In this document: one piece after another, positions 17,703 through 27,893 of the stretch
Position numbering within the stretch: the stretch's first letter is position 1
Layout of the letters: each line of letters begins with the position of its first letter
Source of the DNA: Ferroplasma acidarmanus Fer1
GTDB taxonomy: Archaea; Thermoplasmatota; Thermoplasmata; Thermoplasmatales; Thermoplasmataceae
Length of the DNA stretch: 64,000 bases
Assembly (NCBI RefSeq): GCF_000152265.2
Contig: NC_021592.1
Coordinates: 744,001 to 808,000, forward strand
Direction of reading: 5' to 3'
Notes under the pieces: generated by a model
The model's input: the letters and a program-made list of their open reading frames with translations, nothing else
What the model was told of the DNA's origin: nothing
Database searches by the model: none
Made by a program: the position numbers and the translations under genes

Positions 17703-18993
17703 GATTGTGTCCAGAATTCTGTGTATTTATAAAGGATACCGCTTCTGAAACATTTCCTTTATTTCATCCTTGCATTTATAGTATCCGTTCATCTTCCTGA
17801 ATGCATGCTTTGAATTGTATTCTATTGACTTATAATAGAATACCTTCATTGCTGAATCTTCATCAGGGAATGATGATATTGTTTTTACCCTTCTCCTTAC
17901 TTCTCCGTTAAATCTCTCTATGGCATTGGTAGATTTCAATGATTTCCTTATATTTACAGGATAATTATAGAATCTTAATAATTTACCTAGATTCTTTTCA
18001 GTATTGTATATAACTTTAGGATACTTACTCTTCCATTTGTATTTAAAATCATTAAATCTTATTATAGCTTCTTCCTTATTATCACATTTAAACATCTTAT
18101 TCGCATCTATTGTTATTTCATCAATATCTTTCTCCCTTACATTGGATTTTAATCCCCTTGCATAGTGTATTGTACACAATTGGAATTCTGATCGGGGATA
18201 TATTTCCATTACTTCCTCATCTAAATTCTTTATTCCATCTGCTACAATTAACAATGGCTCCTTTAATCCTCTATTATACAGATCTTCAAGTACTTCCTTG
18301 TATGCATTATGTGATTCTTTAACTGTTAAATAGAACCCTAATACTTCATACTCTCCTGTTTCTTTTATTCCTAATGCAAATATAACAGGCTCTTTATCTA
18401 CATTTCCCCTTCTTAAATAGAAGAATAATCCATCTAAGAATACTGCTATATACCTTTTGTCCAATGGCCTGTTAATAAATTTATAAACCTCTTCTATGGT
18501 TAAATCTGTTATTCTGGATATAGTAGATTTAGAATATTTATTCCCTAAAATATCCTCCATTATACCTGCTATTCTCCTTGTAGATATTCCATTGGAATAC
18601 ATTGATACTATAAGATCTTCCATTCCTATTGATCTGTTATATGGTTCTATTACCTGTGTATGGAAATTGCTATCCCTGTCTCTGGGAACATTTAATTGTT
18701 TTATTTCACCATACTTTGTCTTTAAATCTCTTTTATATTTTCCATTCTTTATTCCTGGATTTTCCTCTAGATATGCATTTAATTCTGTTTCCATTAATTT
18801 CTCTATTTTCTCTTTTATTGCTTCCTTTAATATTCTATCTATATCTACATTCTCAAGAGCCGATATGTTTATATCTGTATTTTCCATATTTTGTTACCTC
18901 TCTGCTCAAAAGAGGTATCCTTTCCTGTTATTTAATGATTAAATTCATTGATAACAGGGGGGTTTATATTTACACAAAATTACATACACAACC
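17703..18993 (-). mobile_element. Complete IS256-family insertion sequence
   Basis: 1291 bp. The left end GATTGTGTCCAGAATTCTGT and the reverse complement of the right end GGTTGTGTATGTAATTTTGT form imperfect terminal inverted repeats that run on for about 33 bases (TATAAA near their inner ends). The element is flanked by TATTTTC on both sides (17696-17702 and 18994-19000), a 7-base target duplication, or 8 with one mismatch. It carries one intact transposase gene and sits inside an IS4-like transposase gene. Confidence 0.9.
17727..18887 (-). CDS. IS256/mutator-family transposase
   Basis: 386-residue DDE transposase, full length for the family. Seen: the catalytic aspartates in IAVFLDGLFFYLR and LLIVADGIKNL, and the IS256 signature TNAIERFNGEVRRRVK with the catalytic glutamate near residue 330. 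An N-terminal helical region with SKSTISRITD likely binds DNA. The start at 18887 gives MENTDINISALENVDID. No frameshift or internal stop, so it is potentially active. Confidence 0.95.
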   Translation of the reverse strand: MENTDINISALENVDIDRILKEAIKEKIEKLMETELNAYLEENPGIKNGKYKRDLKTKYGEIKQLNVPRDRDSNFHTQVIEPYNRSIGMEDLIVSMYSNGISTRRIAGIMEDILGNKYSKSTISRITDLTIEEVYKFINRPLDKRYIAVFLDGLFFYLRRGNVDKEPVIFALGIKETGEYEVLGFYLTVKESHNAYKEVLEDLYNRGLKEPLLIVADGIKNLDEEVMEIYPRSEFQLCTIHYARGLKSNVREKDIDEITIDANKMFKCDNKEEAIIRFNDFKYKWKSKYPKVIYNTEKNLGKLLRFYNYPVNIRKSLKSTNAIERFNGEVRRRVKTISSFPDEDSAMKVFYYKSIEYNSKHAFRKMNGYYKCKDEIKEMFQKRYPL

Positions 18994-19818
18994 TATTTTC
19001 TCTATTACCCATCTTCTCATGTAGATATAATAAATGTATATTTCAGGAAGGTCCAGTATATCTGTTATATATTCCCTTTTCCTATTATTAATATCCAGTG
19101 ATACCAATCTTAATTCCAATCCATTTCTAAACCTTACAATCTTAGAATTGAATGTTTCCTCCTTTATTACAGTATAATCAGCATTCTTCTTTATCCTTGA
19201 AACAAAATTTATACCTTTTTCCTTTAACTCCATGAACCTGCCAAGATTATAGTACCCTAAATCAAATGTTAATACTGTATTGCCAGATATGTATTCATTG
19301 ATATATTCCAGCAGATCATCAAATACTTTAGAATCATGTACATTTGCAGGTGTAATTATTGCCTTCAATGGCAAAGGATAGGGGCTTGCAATGGCTGCAG
19401 TATGTATTTTTATTCCATTTCTCCTTTCCCCCCTCTGATAGATGCCTGAACCCTTAACCATTGTTTCTATAAATGTAGAATCTATTGCCAGAACACTGTA
19501 TAATCTGTCAATATAATCATGGTATATATCATACCTGTGTGCCTTTATAAAGGGCCTCAGAATACTGTAAAATACCTTTTCAAATATACTGTATGGCCTT
19601 TTATTGTTAAGCTTTGACAGCTGTGATTTGCTTATTCCATTGTTATATGCTATATCTGTAAGGTCATTCTTTTTAATTATTCCAGTTGCTAAAATGGATA
19701 GATGTGCTGATAGGTTAAATTTCCTGGAATAGCTGTCTATGCCTATTCCTTCAACCTTTGATTCTTTAGATATTTTATTGCAGTGTTTTTTAAGGATTTT
19801 ATTGACATTCTCATCCAT
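18994..19818 (-). pseudogene. N-terminal part of split IS4-like transposase
   Basis: About 275 codons: an N-terminal helical domain, then the DDE core with LAIDSTFIETM (first Asp), FDLGYYN (second Asp) and the Y-R-E box YYIYMRRWVIEKI, cut just there by the IS256 element; the frame then ends in element sequence (GCVCNFV). The missing part is at 17471-17702. The element ends themselves I could not define. The gene cannot yield a whole transposase unless the IS256 copy excises precisely. Confidence 0.88.
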
Positions 19819-19867
19819 AATTAAAAATTAAATCATAGAATAAATATGACATGGTCATGCATAATGG

Positions 19868-20011
19868 TTAAATATAGGAAACTGGTATGTTATTATTTGA
19901 TTTGGCATCATTAATATTGTTTATATAATTAGTATTGGCAGATGAATATGCAATCATAATAAACATAGTAGCAATCAGTACCGCAACTAGTGCTACATAC
20001 TTTTGCTTCAT
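19868..20011 (-). pseudogene. Signal-peptide fragment of a secreted protein
   Basis: 47 codons from the ATG at 20011: MKQKYVALVAVLIATMFIMI, a clean signal peptide, then a polar Asn/Ser-rich stretch ending after NNNIPVSYI. It lies just upstream of the IS4-like gene and on the same strand as the Asn-rich gene on the far side of the insertion, so it may be the lost 5' end of a secreted protein cut by the insertion. I could not join the two in frame. It could also be a real short secreted peptide. Confidence 0.4.
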
Positions 20012-20080
20012 AATAAATATAATTCTAAAAAATATATAAACTATTCGATATAGTAATAGTTCAATGGTTTGAATTAACAT

Positions 20081-20436
20081 GGAGTTAATATGGCTTTAAA
20101 TTTATTTTTGTTTCAATAGGATTTCTGTACAGTGTAAAGATGTGAAAAATACTATGGACTATCTGATACTTTCCATTATGTAATTATTGATCTTATTGAC
20201 CTTTCTGACTTATTGTTTGCAGGTCGATTTTATTACAAATCGAAATCTATCATCCTCTTATGCCTTAACTGGTTGTTTACAAAATCTCTGGATTTCTTTC
20301 ATTCATATGGTGTATCTATATGGATGAAATTTTCATTCAATGATTTTTATATGATTCTGTAACGTTTTCATGCGCCCGTTTAGTATTTCCTTTGCCTTAT
20401 TGTATATCTATTTCAATGTATTATAGATATATTCAC
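20081..20436. other. Decayed sequence right of the IS island
   Basis: No gene. Short open stretches on the plus strand (for example LSDLLFAGRFYYK... near 20196-20350) look like eroded coding sequence but I cannot assign them. Confidence 0.35.
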
Positions 20437-20520
20437 TGGCGTGCTCCATTTATTATTTAGATAGTTATCAAGTCGAATATTGGGATAATATAATGGGTAA
20501 ATTTACAGCAATAGCAGGCC
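20437..20520 (+). mobile_element. Relic of an IS3-family left end
   Basis: Matches the left end of the intact IS3 element at 52158: TTTATTATTTAGA-AGTTATCAAGT-GAATAT, then, after an internal deletion, AAATTTACAGCA from the first codons of orfA. No transposase remains. It shows an older copy of the same IS lineage sat here. Confidence 0.75.
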
Positions 20521-20646
20521 AGCATTAGTAATGACCATTCTATAACTCATTTAGAACAAACTGCATATAGCAAAATAATCTTGAAGATTTCGGAGATAAA
20601 GAAAAATTAATTGAAATAAAAAATAATATTAAAAAACACAGATAAT
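20521..20646. other. Intergenic region downstream of rps10
   Basis: AT-rich; no gene or clear hairpin seen. Confidence 0.4.
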
Positions 20647-20958
20647 TTAGCTTTTTATCTGGATTTCAATCCTGACGCCATCAGGAATGGATATCCTCAT
20701 TAATTGCCTTAGGGTTCTCTCATCGGCATCCACATCCATAAGGCGTTTGTGTACTCTCATTTCCCAGCGGTCCCATGTTGGAGAACCTTCCCCATCGGGG
20801 CTTTTCCTTAATGGAACTTTAAGTTTTTTTGTAGGCAATGGGATTGGACCGTGTATTTCTACACCAGTTCTCTTTGCTATGGCTTTGATCTCGTTGCAAA
20901 CTACGTCAACTATTTGATTTTCGGTGCCACTCAGTGAAATCCTTGCTTTATATGCCAT
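20647..20958 (-). CDS. rps10: 30S ribosomal protein uS10
   Basis: 103 residues, complete. Seen: [36 protein letters not shown], the long S10 loop with [14 protein letters not shown], and the closing [14 protein letters not shown]. Component of the small-subunit head. It follows the EF-1alpha gene after only six bases, the standard archaeal tuf-rps10 arrangement, so it is co-transcribed. Confidence 0.97.
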   Translation of the reverse strand: MAYKARISLSGTENQIVDVVCNEIKAIAKRTGVEIHGPIPLPTKKLKVPLRKSPDGEGSPTWDRWEMRVHKRLMDVDADERTLRQLMRISIPDGVRIEIQIKS

Positions 20959-20964
20959 ATATCA

Positions 20965-22245
20965 TCACGCTACTGTGGCTTTTTCAAGGTCTATGCACTG
21001 ACCGGCTGCAACGGTCATACCCATATCCCTTATTGCAAATCTTCCCAGCTGCGGGAACTCCGATACTTTCTCTATTACAAGGGGTTTGTCAGGTATAACC
21101 TTAACTACAGCTATATCCCCTGCTTTTATGAAATCGGGTTTTTCCTTAAGTGTGGTTCCATCCTTCGGGTTTATTGTTTTTATGATTTCTTCAAATCTGC
21201 AGGCTATCTGGGCAGTATGTACGTGGAATACAGGTTTGTATCCAGCTGCTATTACACTCGGGTGCTGAAGTACAACTATCTGGGCTGTAAATGATTTTAC
21301 AACTGTTGGCGGTGCAGATACTGGGCCGCAGACATCTCCTCTCTTCAGGTCGTTCTTTGCAATTCCCCTTACGTTGAATCCTATATTGTCACCAGGTTCA
21401 GCGCTTTGCATTGCAGTATGATGCTCCTCTATTGACTTCACTTCCCCTGACTTGTTTGCAGGAAGGAATATTACCTTGTCATTTATTTTAATGACTCCAG
21501 TTTCCACTCTCCCTACTGGAACTGTGCCTATACCTGTTATGGAGTAAACATCCTCAACCGGTATTCTAAGCGGTTTGTCTGTTGGTTTTGCTGGTACCTT
21601 AAGGTTATTAAGTGCTTCCATAATTGTTGGGCCTTTCCACCATGACAGATTTGCGCTGTTTTTCATGATGTTGTCTCCCTTGTAACCGCTCATGGGTATA
21701 ATTGGAACATCCTTAAATCCAATCGGGGTAAGCAGTTTTGTAACCTGTTCCTTTACTTCGTTGTACCTTTTTTCACTGTAAGCTGGCTGTGTTGCATCCA
21801 TCTTGTTGACTGCAACTATGAGCTGTGATACACCAAGGGTCCTGGCAAGGAAAGCGTGCTCTCTTGTCTGTGCCATTACACCGTCACCCTCTCTTGCTGA
21901 AACAACAAGCACTGCTGCATCTGCCTGGCTTGTTCCTGTAATCATGTTCTTAACAAAGTCCCTGTGTCCGGGTGCATCAATAATAGTAAAGTAGTATTTG
22001 TCTGTCTGGAATTTTCTGTGTGTAAGGTCGATTGTAACTCCTCTTTCCCTTTCTTCCTTAAACCGGTCCATAACCCAGGCAAACTCGAATGTTGCCTTTC
22101 CCTTTTCTTCAGACTCTTTCTTGTACTCGTCTATTATGTGCTGTGGGATCTCTCCGTGTTCGAACAATAATCTTCCTACGAAAGTAGACTTTCCATGATC
22201 GACATGCCCTATTATAACTAAATTCATATGTGGTAATTCTGCCAT
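20965..22245 (-). CDS. tuf: Translation elongation factor EF-1alpha
   Basis: GTPase that delivers aminoacyl-tRNA to the ribosome. 426 residues. G motifs: [14 protein letters not shown] (G1), [12 protein letters not shown] (G2), [11 protein letters not shown] (G3), NKMDAT (G4). Domains II and III are complete ([13 protein letters not shown]..., [16 protein letters not shown] at the end). Start at 22245 ([18 protein letters not shown]). The reading is uninterrupted. First gene of a two-gene unit with rps10. Confidence 0.97.
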   Translation of the reverse strand: MAELPHMNLVIIGHVDHGKSTFVGRLLFEHGEIPQHIIDEYKKESEEKGKATFEFAWVMDRFKEERERGVTIDLTHRKFQTDKYYFTIIDAPGHRDFVKNMITGTSQADAAVLVVSAREGDGVMAQTREHAFLARTLGVSQLIVAVNKMDATQPAYSEKRYNEVKEQVTKLLTPIGFKDVPIIPMSGYKGDNIMKNSANLSWWKGPTIMEALNNLKVPAKPTDKPLRIPVEDVYSITGIGTVPVGRVETGVIKINDKVIFLPANKSGEVKSIEEHHTAMQSAEPGDNIGFNVRGIAKNDLKRGDVCGPVSAPPTVVKSFTAQIVVLQHPSVIAAGYKPVFHVHTAQIACRFEEIIKTINPKDGTTLKEKPDFIKAGDIAVVKVIPDKPLVIEKVSEFPQLGRFAIRDMGMTVAAGQCIDLEKATVA

Positions 22246-22682
22246 TTTCTTTCACCTTTAACCAGGATTGACAATCCTTTCTTTACCATATAATACTTTA
22301 ATATTTAAATATCTTTCTTATCATAATGGTAGTACAGATAAAAACGCGGGAGTTATACTTGAATCTTTAATTCTAAAAAATGTTTTGTGGCATAATTTCT
22401 GGCCCAGAATGGAATACTGGGGCTTTGCCCGTTCTAACCGGATCCTGGATATGGTACCACAAAAAAAGTCAAAATTGTCGAATATTGGGTGTATGATAAT
22501 TTTTCAAATGAAGGAGGCAGGTTCCGGTGGAATTTAGGCTAGAGAATTTATTTGAAAACTCCTGAAGAATATTTTAACCGGATAGAAACTATGAAAATTG
22601 CTCTCTGCAATGATGAATAATAAAAATTAAAAATATCTCGCTCCTGTGATAATAAATATATACTAATTTAAAATATAGCTAC
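22246..22682. other. Intergenic region between tuf and rpo11
   Basis: About 440 bases with the divergent promoters of tuf and rpo11. An 89-codon frame at 22268-22537 has no recognisable features and I leave it out. No tRNA could be folded from the GC-richer patch near 22410-22450. Confidence 0.4.
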
Positions 22683-22997
22683 ATGGATTCTCAATTTAAC
22701 ATTATTTCAAAGGACAAAGATTCAATTAAAGTAGAAATGATAAATTATGACAATACCGTTTTAAGGCCCCTTGTCGAGGAGATATTAAAGGATGATAAGG
22801 TTGTGGAATCTCACTATTACATAAAACACCCCGACATAGACAATCCGGAGATTTATGTAAAAGTCAGTACGGGAAAGCCCCAGGCTGCAATTAAAAGAGC
22901 TATAAAACGCATGAACAAGATTTACGAATCGCTGGATGCGGAATTGCAGAAGGAACTTGAAAAATTCAAAGCCAGCACAGAAAAAAATGAACAGTAG
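22683..22997 (+). CDS. rpoL: DNA-directed RNA polymerase subunit Rpo11 (L)
   Basis: 104 residues. The family core is plain: DNTVLRPLVEEILKDDKV, HPDIDNPEIYVKV and KRAIKRMNKIYESL. Rpo11 pairs with Rpo3 to seed RNA polymerase assembly. The acidic/basic helical tail (ELQKELEKFKASTEKNEQ) is longer than in some archaea. The 3' end overlaps the tRNA methyltransferase start by 11 bases. Confidence 0.93.
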   Translation: MDSQFNIISKDKDSIKVEMINYDNTVLRPLVEEILKDDKVVESHYYIKHPDIDNPEIYVKVSTGKPQAAIKRAIKRMNKIYESLDAELQKELEKFKASTEKNEQ

Positions 22998-23958
22998 ATA
23001 TATCCTGGAACTTTCAGGTGAAAATATTGAAATAGCCCACACTGAAATAAAATCTATTCAGGAAACTTATAAAAATTTTCAGATAATTTTCCTCAGTGGT
23101 AAATTTGCATTAATTGATGGTGACCCGGGGAAGGTAATGAACTCTGCATTCACCAATTATATATCCAGAGTTATAAATGAAAGTGACGATTACAATAATT
23201 TTACGGGAACAGAAATTCCGGATGGTTGTTTTTACGTCAGGGTTATAGGAAAAGCTAAAACAGAGACAGAGGGGATAGAATCTGAAATAGGAAGAAATTT
23301 AGGTGGCAAAGGCAGAATATCTTTTAAAAATCCTGATTTTATTGTCAGGGCAATTTTTCTTGATAAATGGTACCTGTGCATCCTCACATATGAAAGGGAT
23401 AAAAAACGTTTCGAAGAGCGCAGGGCGCCTATGAGGCCATTTTTTTCACCTGTTTCCCTCCACCCCAAATATGCAAGATACCTGGTTAACACATCAGGAA
23501 CAGCGGAGGGAGATACATTGCTCGACCCGTTCTGTGGAACTGGCGGCATACTCATAGAAGCTTCAATGCTTGGAAGAAAAATAATTGGAAACGATTCAGA
23601 ACTTAATATGGTAATGGGCACAAAATTGAATTTTAAGTATTTTGGCATAGAGAATTATAAAATGTATAATTTAGATATAGCCAGCTTATCACTGGATAAG
23701 AAGGTTGATGGGATAGTCACAGATATGCCGTATGGGAGGAGTTCCGGAATAAATAACCATGACATAGTGGAATTATACCAGGAATCATTTATAAAATTTA
23801 ATGAATTGTTAAAAAGCGGCGGGAAGTGTTCCATTATAGTAAATAATATCCAGTTTCTGGATTATGCAGTAAAATATTTCAATATAGAAAAAATTGTACC
23901 TGTGTACCAGCATAAATCGCTGATCCGGCAATTTGTTATTTTATCCAGGATTAATTAA
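22987..23958 (+). CDS. tRNA (guanine-10-N2) methyltransferase, Trm-G10-like
   Basis: SAM-dependent enzyme that (di)methylates G10 of tRNA. N-terminal part (1-150) is THUMP-like. The C-terminal Rossmann domain has LDPFCGTGGILIEA (SAM motif I), IGNDSELNMV (motif II) and the catalytic DMPYGRSS (D/N-PPY variant seen in Trm-G10/Trm11). I chose the ATG at 22987 (MNSRYILELSGENIE), which overlaps the rpo11 end by 11 bases; the longer frame from 22936 would read through rpo11. Its last eight bases overlap the convergent ileS gene. Confidence 0.88.
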   Translation: MNSRYILELSGENIEIAHTEIKSIQETYKNFQIIFLSGKFALIDGDPGKVMNSAFTNYISRVINESDDYNNFTGTEIPDGCFYVRVIGKAKTETEGIESEIGRNLGGKGRISFKNPDFIVRAIFLDKWYLCILTYERDKKRFEERRAPMRPFFSPVSLHPKYARYLVNTSGTAEGDTLLDPFCGTGGILIEASMLGRKIIGNDSELNMVMGTKLNFKYFGIENYKMYNLDIASLSLDKKVDGIVTDMPYGRSSGINNHDIVELYQESFIKFNELLKSGGKCSIIVNNIQFLDYAVKYFNIEKIVPVYQHKSLIRQFVILSRIN

Positions 23959-26900
23959 CCGGAGTTATGCTGATCTGGACATTTTCCCCGTCAATATCCC
24001 AGACTTTTCCATCGTTGGATGATGAGAATTCTATGCTTTTGCTTAATGTTTCATTCTTTATAAGGTCCATAAACTTCTCTATGGATTTTCTTATATCGCC
24101 TGTCACATTTATCTCCGTTTTGATATTACTGGAATATTCCAGATTAAGGTCTTTTCTCATTATCTGTATTCTCCTGATAATTTCCCTTGCATATCCTGCC
24201 AGCAGAAGATTGCTGTCAATATTTTTGTTTATGAATACGGATATCCCTGTTTTTTCGTCACTGGCAAAGGCGTATTCCGGTGATGGATCCTCATGGATTT
24301 CGAAAAAGTCCGGCGTAAATTCATTGCCTTTATACGTTATTTTGCCGTTCTTTTTAAGTTCACTGTAAATATTTTCTGAATTCAGGTACTCGGCAAATTT
24401 ATTGGTCTCTCCCCTCAATACTGGAGCTACCTTTGAGAAAACAGGTTTTACTGTTGTTTTAACAGGCCTTTCTCCAAATGGTATAAATTTAATATCCATA
24501 GAATTAAGCTCCGGGGATATTATATCAAGAATAGCCGGATTTAATTCCATATCGCTGTACAGCATTATATTGCCCACAACCTGCCTTCCTTTTATATTGG
24601 ATTCCTGCCTTGCCCGCCTGGAAAGTTCCATTATGGATATGGCATATTTAAATTCCTTTTCCAGATCGCTGTCTATGTAATTATTGTCAGGTTCCGGGTA
24701 TTTTTCTGAATGGATTGTTTTTTCCGGGCCTGAGAGTTTCTGGTACATATAATCTGTATAGAAGGGCGCCAGTGGTGCAAGAAGTTTCAATATATTTATA
24801 AGGGTATAATACAGTGTTTCATATGCCTTCTTCTTCTCATCGTCCAGTTTCCCTTCCCAGAATCTTTTCCTTGATAGCCTCAGGTAATAATTGGAAAAAT
24901 CGTTTATAAGGTCCATTATGTTTCTGAGGGCTATATGCATGTCAAATTCATCCATATTCTTCCGGGTATTTTCTATTGTAGAATTTAATCTGGAAAGGAG
25001 CCACCTGTCCAGAAGGTTGCTGGAGGGTTCAAGGTCCTGGAAGACGAATCCATCCAGGTTCGCATTGGATGCAAAAAATGAGTAAACGTTGGATAGTGTG
25101 CCGAACACCTTTCTTGCAGTATCGCCTATGAGCTTCTTGTCAATTGATTTTGAATTCCATGGTGCGCCTGTGTAGAAGAAAAGCCTTGCAGGATCTGCAC
25201 CATACATAGATATAAAATCTCTGGCTGTAACAAAATTCCCCTTGCTCTTGCTCATTTTCTGCCCGTTTTCATCAAGGATGAAACTCATAGACATTACATT
25301 TTTATATGCATTTCTGCCAAAAAGCAGGGATGATATAACATGAAGCGTGTAAAACCAGCCACGTGTCTGGTCGATTGCCTCTGTTATAAAATCTACAGGT
25401 ATGCCTTCCGTGTTAAAATTTTTGTTAAAGGGATAATGCATAGCGGCATAGCTTGCACTTCCAGAATCAAACCATGTATCTATGACATATGGCTCCCTCT
25501 CCATAGTTTCTGAACATTCCGGGCACTTCAGTTTAACAGCATCGATAAATGGCCTGTGGAGGTCATCCGGTATATTGCCACCATGCTTTTCTATGTCTTC
25601 CCTGCTTCCAACTGCAAGGTAATGCCCGTTGCTGCATTTCCATATGGGCAATGGAGTTCCCCAGTATCTGTTCCTGCTTAACGCCCAATCCTTTGCATCA
25701 TTAAGGAAATTTCCGAATCTTCCGTCCTTAAGGTATTCGGGATACCAGTTAACCTTATCATTGTTTTTCTTCAGCAGTTCCCTTATTGTGGATACTTTGA
25801 TAAACCATGCATCCAGTGGATAATAAAGCAATTTTGTTCCGCACCTGTAGCAAAATGGATATGTATGCTTTATTTTCTGGCTTTTAAATAGAAGGTTATT
25901 TTCCTTTAAGTATCCGATTATATCGGGATTAACATCCATGACAAATTTATCTTTCCATGGAACACTATTATCAAATTTCCCCTCTGAATCCACGGGATTT
26001 ATAAGGCTAACATTGTATTCCTTTGCTATGTCAAAATCGTCAGCCCCGAATGCGGGTGCTGCATGGACTATTCCCGTACCATCCTCTGCTGTTACAAAAT
26101 CACCGGGGACGACCTGAAGTGCATTCTTGCTAACATGAAGAAATGGCATAAGCTGCTCATAATGTGTTCCAACAAGGTCTTTTCCCTTTATTGTTTTCAG
26201 GATTTTTGCATCCTTAAATAATGATTGGACTGTACTGGATAATACATAGTATTCGTTGTTCCCATCCGAGACCAGCGAATAATCAAAATCTTTATTCACA
26301 ACAAGAAGTTCATTTGATGGCAGTGTCCAGGGCGTTGTTGTCCATGCTATAAGATAACGGTTCATGCTGCCCTTTATCCTGAACTTTACATATACAGATG
26401 TGTCATCTGTATTTTTATATCCCTGGGCTACTTCATGGGAACTTAAGGATGTTCCGCATCTGGGGCAATATGGGACAATTTTGTAATCCTTTACAAGCAT
26501 ATTTTCATCAAATAGCTTCTTAAGGGCATACCATTCACTCTCCATATAGTCGTTTCTCAATGTTACATAGGATTTATTCTCATCAATCCAGTATCCTATT
26601 TCACTGTCTACTTCGTTCCATTCATCTATGTATGTAAATACACTGTTTCTGCAGTATTCATTGAACTTTTCAATTCCAAAATCCTCTATTTCCTTTTTTG
26701 TATTAAACCCGAAATGCTTTTCTGCTTCCAGTTCAACAGGAAGGCCGTGGCAATCCCACCCGCCGGTTCTTCTTCCTATGTCGTATCCGGACATGTATTT
26801 ATACCTCATGACAGTATCTTTTACTGTCCTGGTCATGAGATGCCCTACATGCGGCCTCCCGTTTGCTGTTGGTGGCCCCTCAAGAAAAGTATATCTTTTA

Positions 26901-27025
26901 AGATTCCTGTCCTTATTCAATATATCCTCGATGATTTTATTTTCTTTCCAGTATTTCCTTATTTCTTTCTCAATATCCATCGATGATTTGTTAACGTCAA
27001 TAGTCTGGTAAAAATTGCTACTCAT
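23951..27025 (-). CDS. ileS: Isoleucine--tRNA ligase
   Basis: Class I synthetase of 1024 residues. Seen: the HIGH motif as GRPHVGHLMTR, the KMSKS motif as GQKMSKSKGNF, WTTTPWTLPSNE of the editing domain, a zinc-like CxxC (CPRCGTSL and CYRCGTKL), WFDSGSASYAAMHYPF for isoleucine selection, and an archaeal/eukaryotic-type C-terminal tRNA-binding part. Start at 27025 (MSSNFYQTIDVNK). Single gene; ends overlap with the convergent methyltransferase. Confidence 0.97.
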   Translation of the reverse strand: MSSNFYQTIDVNKSSMDIEKEIRKYWKENKIIEDILNKDRNLKRYTFLEGPPTANGRPHVGHLMTRTVKDTVMRYKYMSGYDIGRRTGGWDCHGLPVELEAEKHFGFNTKKEIEDFGIEKFNEYCRNSVFTYIDEWNEVDSEIGYWIDENKSYVTLRNDYMESEWYALKKLFDENMLVKDYKIVPYCPRCGTSLSSHEVAQGYKNTDDTSVYVKFRIKGSMNRYLIAWTTTPWTLPSNELLVVNKDFDYSLVSDGNNEYYVLSSTVQSLFKDAKILKTIKGKDLVGTHYEQLMPFLHVSKNALQVVPGDFVTAEDGTGIVHAAPAFGADDFDIAKEYNVSLINPVDSEGKFDNSVPWKDKFVMDVNPDIIGYLKENNLLFKSQKIKHTYPFCYRCGTKLLYYPLDAWFIKVSTIRELLKKNNDKVNWYPEYLKDGRFGNFLNDAKDWALSRNRYWGTPLPIWKCSNGHYLAVGSREDIEKHGGNIPDDLHRPFIDAVKLKCPECSETMEREPYVIDTWFDSGSASYAAMHYPFNKNFNTEGIPVDFITEAIDQTRGWFYTLHVISSLLFGRNAYKNVMSMSFILDENGQKMSKSKGNFVTARDFISMYGADPARLFFYTGAPWNSKSIDKKLIGDTARKVFGTLSNVYSFFASNANLDGFVFQDLEPSSNLLDRWLLSRLNSTIENTRKNMDEFDMHIALRNIMDLINDFSNYYLRLSRKRFWEGKLDDEKKKAYETLYYTLINILKLLAPLAPFYTDYMYQKLSGPEKTIHSEKYPEPDNNYIDSDLEKEFKYAISIMELSRRARQESNIKGRQVVGNIMLYSDMELNPAILDIISPELNSMDIKFIPFGERPVKTTVKPVFSKVAPVLRGETNKFAEYLNSENIYSELKKNGKITYKGNEFTPDFFEIHEDPSPEYAFASDEKTGISVFINKNIDSNLLLAGYAREIIRRIQIMRKDLNLEYSSNIKTEINVTGDIRKSIEKFMDLIKNETLSKSIEFSSSNDGKVWDIDGENVQISITPVN

Positions 27026-27175
27026 TATCAGTTCAGTAATAAAATGTATTTATTATTTTTTATCAAATCTAATTATATGCAATGTTAATAATCCGCAGGT
27101 AGTTGAAAGGGGCCATAAAATATATACTGCCAGCATAAAAATAATCGGGGAAGTTGGAAAGATGCCACAGGATAT

Positions 27176-27493
27176 TTAATTCCTGTACTTGCTGTATGAA
27201 TATATTAAATCTATGAGGTTTTTCTCCATTTTTTCGTCTATGGTGCCATCTTCTTTCTTTTTAATTATATATTCCTTGGCATCCTTAATGCCTTTCTTTG
27301 AAGTGATAGCATATATGCTGCCCCTTACTGCTCCCCTGACACTATCAGGAAGGTCCTTCAGCAGGGTTCCAAGCATGTAGTTAAATTCGTCTTCCCGCCT
27401 CATGTCAAGTTTTTTTGAAGCTTTTTCACCATTATTTTCCCGGTAATTTTTATTAACCCTTGTTCCATATTTTCTATATTTGTAATTGGCCAT
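27176..27493 (-). CDS. Conserved-looking small basic protein
   Basis: 105 residues, rich in Lys, Arg, Tyr and Asn at the N-terminus (KYRKYGTRVNKNYREN) followed by an alpha-helical region (EFNYMLGTLLKDLPDSVRGAVRGSIYAITSKKG). Likely a cytoplasmic nucleic-acid-associated protein; no family recognised. It is divergent from the ribosomal operon at 27610 and uninterrupted, with ordinary codon use, so I take it as a real gene. Confidence 0.65.
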   Translation of the reverse strand: MANYKYRKYGTRVNKNYRENNGEKASKKLDMRREDEFNYMLGTLLKDLPDSVRGAVRGSIYAITSKKGIKDAKEYIIKKKEDGTIDEKMEKNLIDLIYSYSKYRN

Positions 27494-27609
27494 TCACTTT
27501 TATAGGTTAAATTTATATTTAATATTTGTTAATTTATATGCTTTACATACAATTTGTAATTGTATAAACATTATATATCAGTAAAAAATATAGTTTAAGG
27601 TTTGATATT

Positions 27610-27891
27610 ATGAAAATGCCAAAACAGATAAAAACTTACTGTCCATATTGCAAAAAACATACAGTACATGATGTAGAAAGAGTACGTAAAAGAAAGGCCA
27701 GCGAATTAAGGGCAGGCCAGAGGAGATTTAGAAGGGTTACATCAGGTTATGGAGGATTTCCAAGACCAAGATATGAAGGAAGAGAAAAACCAACCAAAAG
27801 AATTGCATTGAGGCTTAAGTGCACAGTATGCAAGAAATCTATAACACCACCCACACAGAGAGCCAAGAAATTTGAAATAGTGGAGGCATAA
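27610..27891 (+). CDS. rpl44e: 50S ribosomal protein eL42 (L44e)
   Basis: 93 residues. Zinc-ribbon cysteines in [10 protein letters not shown] and [11 protein letters not shown]; the basic middle [19 protein letters not shown] and [10 protein letters not shown] are diagnostic of L44e. Large-subunit E-site protein. First gene of the conserved archaeal unit eL42-eS27-aIF2alpha-Nop10-PAC2 with spacings of only a few bases. Confidence 0.96.
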   Translation: MKMPKQIKTYCPYCKKHTVHDVERVRKRKASELRAGQRRFRRVTSGYGGFPRPRYEGREKPTKRIALRLKCTVCKKSITPPTQRAKKFEIVEA

Positions 27892-27893
27892 AT

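Noticed and set aside
22400-22470. tRNA-like GC-rich patch
   Set aside because: No T arm or cloverleaf could be drawn.
22268-22537. 89-codon plus-strand frame between tuf and rpo11
   Set aside because: No conserved-looking segment; lies in the shared promoter region.
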